Shown here one piece after another: positions 5,253 through 7,616 of a stretch of DNA of 7,616 bases. Source of the DNA: Verrucomicrobiota bacterium (lineage in GTDB: Bacteria > Verrucomicrobiota > Kiritimatiellia > JAAZAB01); the NCBI GenBank assembly GCA_018896395.1, contig JAHIMN010000028.1:1-7616 (forward strand), written 5' to 3'. Made by a program: the position numbers and the translations under genes. Positions within the stretch are counted from its first letter, which is position 1. The number at the start of each line of letters is the position of its first letter. Under the pieces are notes generated by a model. That model was not told the DNA's origin. It saw nothing but the letters and a program-made list of their open reading frames with translations, and did not search any database.

Positions 5253-6572
5253 ATGGGCAAGCAACTGGCTATCGAGGGCGGCGCCAAGGCCGTCAAACAA
5301 ACGGGACCCTACCCCACCAAGATTCACGTGGACGAACTGCTGGAACTGCTTGATCTCTGGGAGTTCCCGGCGGCTACACGCAAGACACTGGCGACGGCCA
5401 TTCGCAAGTCGGCCAAAGCGATCAAAGGGCCGCATCTCTTCCGCTATTACAATCCGCGCCCGAGCAAGGTGGAGGCGGCCGAAAAGGCGTTTTCCAATTT
5501 CATCGGGGTACCCTACTGCCTGGCCGTCAATTCCTGCACCTCGGCGCTGATTGCCGCCATGCGGGCGTTAGGTATTGGCATGGGCGACGAAGTCATCGTG
5601 CCGGCTTACACTTTTTTTGCCACGGCCGCCACGGTGGGCGCCTGCAACGCCATCCCCGTAATTGCCGACGTGGACGACACCCTGACCCTCGACCCCAAAG
5701 ATGTCGCGCGGCGGATCACGCCGCGTACGAAGGCCATTATCGTCGTGCATATGCTTGGACTTCCGGCCCAGATGGCAGAGCTGAAAGCGCTGGCCGACAA
5801 GCATAAAATCGCGCTGATTGAAGACGTGGCCCAGGCGGCGGGCGGCTCCTATCGCGGGAAAATGCTGGGCAGTATCGGGACGATCGGCTGTTTCAGCTTT
5901 GACTATTACAAGATTTTGAACAGTGGCGAAGGCGGCTTTGTCACTACCCATGACGAATGGCTGCATACCCGCGCGCAGTCCTGGCATGACTGCGCCGCCT
6001 GCTGGCGACCGAACCGGTTCGCCTCGGAACGGCGCGAGGGCGAGCTCTTCTGCGGCGAAAACTACCGCATGAGCGAACTGCAGGGGGCGGTGGCCCTGGC
6101 GCAAATCCGCAAGGCCAACATGATCGTCAGGGGCTATCGCACGGCGTTCCGGCGAATCATGAACGCCTTGGATCTGCCCTCGGGTGTCAAGTTCCAGCGC
6201 CTGGCCGATCCTGACGGCGTTGTCGGTACGACCCTGGTGATCTTCATGCCCAACGTGGAAAAAACCAAATGGGCCACGAAGGCCATGCAGGCCGAAGGCG
6301 TACCGGCCGGCGGCATTTACGACGCCAAGATCAAAAATTGGCACATTTACTCGTACTGGGACCATATCATGGAACAAAAGGCGGTCGCCCCGGACGGCCT
6401 GCCGTGGAGTGGTGTAAAGAAGTCGGAACTGCCCGCGTACGCGCCGGATATGTGTCCGCGCACGCTTGATTATCTCGGCCGTTCGGTCATCATTGGGATT
6501 AATTCCAACTACACCGCCGCGGACTGCCGCTCCATCGCCGAGGGCATCAATAAGGTGCTGGCAAAAGTGTGA
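5253..6572 (+). CDS. DegT/DnrJ/EryC1/StrS-family PLP-dependent aminotransferase
   Basis: This 439-residue protein has the fold-type I PLP aminotransferase layout. Family members transaminate nucleotide-linked keto sugars or keto-cyclitols, usually using glutamate or glutamine. Visible motifs are NSCTSAL (93-99, phosphate-binding loop), PAYTFFATA (117-125), IEDVAQAAGG (189-198, with D191 expected to bind the pyridine nitrogen) and SFDYYKILNSGEGG (215-228), where K220 should form the Schiff base. GENYRMSELQGAVAL (268-282) is the usual late motif. It is longer than many sugar aminotransferases (about 370-400), with an N-terminal extension like that of inosose/AHBA-synthase-type members. The neighbours (an AraC regulator and a TIM-barrel isomerase) suggest sugar or cyclitol metabolism rather than an antibiotic cluster. 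The substrate cannot be told from the sequence. Confidence 0.93.
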   Translation: MGKQLAIEGGAKAVKQTGPYPTKIHVDELLELLDLWEFPAATRKTLATAIRKSAKAIKGPHLFRYYNPRPSKVEAAEKAFSNFIGVPYCLAVNSCTSALIAAMRALGIGMGDEVIVPAYTFFATAATVGACNAIPVIADVDDTLTLDPKDVARRITPRTKAIIVVHMLGLPAQMAELKALADKHKIALIEDVAQAAGGSYRGKMLGSIGTIGCFSFDYYKILNSGEGGFVTTHDEWLHTRAQSWHDCAACWRPNRFASERREGELFCGENYRMSELQGAVALAQIRKANMIVRGYRTAFRRIMNALDLPSGVKFQRLADPDGVVGTTLVIFMPNVEKTKWATKAMQAEGVPAGGIYDAKIKNWHIYSYWDHIMEQKAVAPDGLPWSGVKKSELPAYAPDMCPRTLDYLGRSVIIGINSNYTAADCRSIAEGINKVLAKV

Positions 6573-6584
6573 TGGAAAAATCTG

Positions 6585-6607
6585 GAAGCAAACATCGAAC
6601 ATCCAAC
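6585..6607 (+). repeat. Left-end module of intergenic repeat cassette, copy 2
   Basis: GAAGCAAACATCGAACA followed by T and CCAAC differs from 2259-2281 at one base in 23. From 6591 the sequence proceeds in 7-nt steps (AACATCG, AACATCC, AACATCA, AGCATAG). Confidence 0.75.
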
Positions 6608-6636
6608 ATCAAGCATAGCCACGCCAACTAAATTCC

Positions 6637-6774
6637 AAATTCCAAGTTCCAAATTACAAGGAAATAAAGCCAATCAGGGCAAAGGCGAAAAAACGAAAAG
6701 AAAACCAGGATTTTTTTGTTTTTATATTGGAATTTGACGATTCCTTGGAATTTGGATTTTGGAACTTGGAATTT
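6637..6774. repeat. Inverted repeat built of 7-nt TTCCAAR units
   Basis: A perfect 17-bp inverted repeat, AAATTCCAAGTTCCAAA at 6637-6653, is matched by its complement at 6758-6774. Both arms are runs of 7-nt units: TTCCAAA, TTCCAAG, TTCCAAA, TTACAAG on the left (6633-6660) and TTGGAAT, TTGGATT, TTGGAAC, TTGGAAT on the right (6745-6772). An additional TTGGAAT is at 6727-6733. The intervening loop is about 100 nt, A-rich then T-rich. Confidence 0.8.
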
Positions 6775-6801
6775 TTGGGTTGCGGGCATAGCACGCATTA
6801 G
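6773..6801 (+). repeat. Right-end hairpin module of intergenic cassette, copy 2
   Basis: TTTTGGGTTGCGGGC (6773-6787) is identical to 2448-2462. The stem GCGGGC-ATA-GCACGC (6782-6796) has one mismatch. TTAG follows and merges with the ribosome-binding site of the next gene. Confidence 0.7.
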
Positions 6802-6805
6802 GAGG
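6800..6805 (+). promoter_or_regulatory. Shine-Dalgarno AGGAGG of the TIM-barrel gene
   Basis: This consensus AGGAGG lies 6 nt before the ATG at 6812. It immediately follows, and overlaps the last bases of, the right-end hairpin module. Confidence 0.85.
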
Positions 6806-6811
6806 ATTCCC

Positions 6812-7616
6812 ATGAACTATGGTGTTTGCTTAGAAATGGTTTTCACGGATCGCCCGTTCCTCGACCGCATTCAATTAGTGGCGGATGCCGGTTATCGGTT
6901 CGCCGAAATGTGGATGGGTGATCTCGCGACGACAAAGAGTGTCGGGGATGCCAGGAAATCCAAGCAAGCGGCCCAAATTCGCGCGGCCGCCGAAAAAGCG
7001 GGTGTTACCATGACCAACGTTGTGATCGGGTCCCCGGACGGCAGGCTGGGCGGCGGGCTGACCGATGCCGCCCGCCGGCCGGAATGGTTACAGCACACGG
7101 ATGCCACGCTGGCTTATTGTCGCGAGGCCAATATCGGCGCGGCAATCGTCTGCACCGGCAACCTGGTTAAAGAACTTTCCCGCGCGCAGATGCGGCAGAA
7201 CGTCCTGGATGGCCTGCAAGCCACTGCCGAGCGGGCGGAAAAGGCCGGCATTACGCTGTTGCTGGAAGTGCTGAACGACAAGGTCGATCACGCCGGCTAT
7301 TTCCTGACCAGCTCGGATGAAGGCGCCGCGCTCTGCCGCGAGGTCAATTCACCCCGGATGAAACTGCTCTTCGACTGTTATCACATGCAGATCATGGAAG
7401 GCGATCTTACCGGCCACATCCGCAAGAACCTGGACGTGATCGGCCATATTCATTCGGCCGGCCATCCGGGACGGCACGAGCTCTGGCTGGGGGAAACGAA
7501 CTATCCGTTCCTGGTCCGCCAGCTTGAAGCCATGGGCTATCAAGGTATTTTTGCTCTGGAATACGCGCCGACCCTGGAGCCATCCGAAAGCCTGCGCAAA
7601 ACGCTTGCGTACCTGA
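6812..7616 (+). CDS. Hydroxypyruvate isomerase-like TIM-barrel protein (3' end cut by window)
   Basis: The frame runs open from the ATG to the right edge: 268 codons plus one base, starting MNYGVCLEMVF. It is an AP-endonuclease-2/xylose-isomerase-like TIM barrel, closest in motifs to hydroxypyruvate isomerase (Hyi). The likely divalent-metal ligands and active-site residues are E152 (LLLEVLND), D188 with H191 (LFDCYHMQ), H214 in GHIHSAGHPGRHE (211-223), and E250 (FALEYAP). GETNYPF (227-233) is also a Hyi-type motif. Known Hyi proteins are about 260 residues, so only a few codons are probably missing. The start is fixed by AGGAGG. It follows the DegT-family gene on the same strand after a repeat-filled gap, so it may act on a related sugar or cyclitol. 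True hydroxypyruvate activity is not proven by these motifs. Confidence 0.88.
   Translation, partial: MNYGVCLEMVFTDRPFLDRIQLVADAGYRFAEMWMGDLATTKSVGDARKSKQAAQIRAAAEKAGVTMTNVVIGSPDGRLGGGLTDAARRPEWLQHTDATLAYCREANIGAAIVCTGNLVKELSRAQMRQNVLDGLQATAERAEKAGITLLLEVLNDKVDHAGYFLTSSDEGAALCREVNSPRMKLLFDCYHMQIMEGDLTGHIRKNLDVIGHIHSAGHPGRHELWLGETNYPFLVRQLEAMGYQGIFALEYAPTLEPSESLRKTLAYL

Larger units (their letters stand above)
6573..6811. other. Repeat-filled gap between DegT-family and TIM-barrel genes
   Basis: No gene is visible in these 239 bp. Almost all of it is repeat: a left module shared with 2259-2281, 7-nt-period tracts forming an inverted repeat, an A-rich then T-rich spacer (about 6681-6725), and a right hairpin module that ends at a Shine-Dalgarno. 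The T-tract at 6711-6722 is not preceded by a GC-rich hairpin, so I do not call a terminator. Confidence 0.75.

Noticed and set aside
5568..6602. Minus-strand 344-residue open frame opposite the DegT-family gene
   Set aside because: It is antisense to a well-supported gene and matches no protein family I recognise. Its start lies in the repeat module. Long antisense frames are common in GC-rich genes.
6706..6725. T-rich tract as an intrinsic terminator
   Set aside because: No GC-rich stem precedes it. The T and A runs belong to the loop of the 7-nt inverted repeat.

Overview
The window is a piece of bacterial chromosome. It holds two functional blocks and several repeat-rich intergenic regions. 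No rRNA, tRNA, CRISPR array, transposase or phage gene is visible. The protein types (a clostridial/PVC-like FeoB and FeoA, a zinc ABC transporter whose binding protein carries a GCLHDYQMTP motif, an AraC regulator, a DegT-type PLP enzyme next to a hydroxypyruvate-isomerase-like TIM barrel), together with many short-period intergenic repeats, suggest an uncultured member of the Planctomycetes-Verrucomicrobia-Lentisphaerae-Kiritimatiellota group. This placement is inference from general resemblance, not a database result.

Left block, metal and redox handling (1-4221). On the minus strand, an OsmC-family protein (906 to 469) is followed by feoA (406 to 170) and the start of feoB (from 173, running off the left edge). 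feoA and feoB overlap by ATGA. On the plus strand, after a 440-bp gap, lies a zinc-type ABC importer: substrate-binding protein (1347-2366), ATPase (2570-3394) and permease (3391-4221). ATPase and permease again overlap by ATGA. The two divergent groups would together import ferrous iron and zinc. The gap between them carries a large nested palindrome (1176-1300) of the widespread type whose translation reads DSRFRGND, and a small ATGAT-AAC-ATCAT palindrome.

Right block, probable sugar or cyclitol metabolism (4237-7616). An AraC-type regulator on the minus strand (5145 to 4237) is divergent from a DegT/DnrJ/EryC1/StrS aminotransferase-family gene (5253-6572). This is followed by a TIM-barrel hydroxypyruvate-isomerase-like gene (6812 to the right edge). 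The regulator probably controls the divergent genes, and the substrate is unknown.

Most unusual are the intergenic sequences. Two gaps (about 2259-2476 and 6585-6801) start and end with nearly the same sequences but have different cores. One core is an inverted repeat built of 11-nt units, the other an inverted repeat built of 7-nt units. Further 7-nt-period tracts lie at 2219-2253 and 5213-5233. The first of these has been read into the 3' end of the zinc-binding protein gene and gives it a non-family C-terminal tail.
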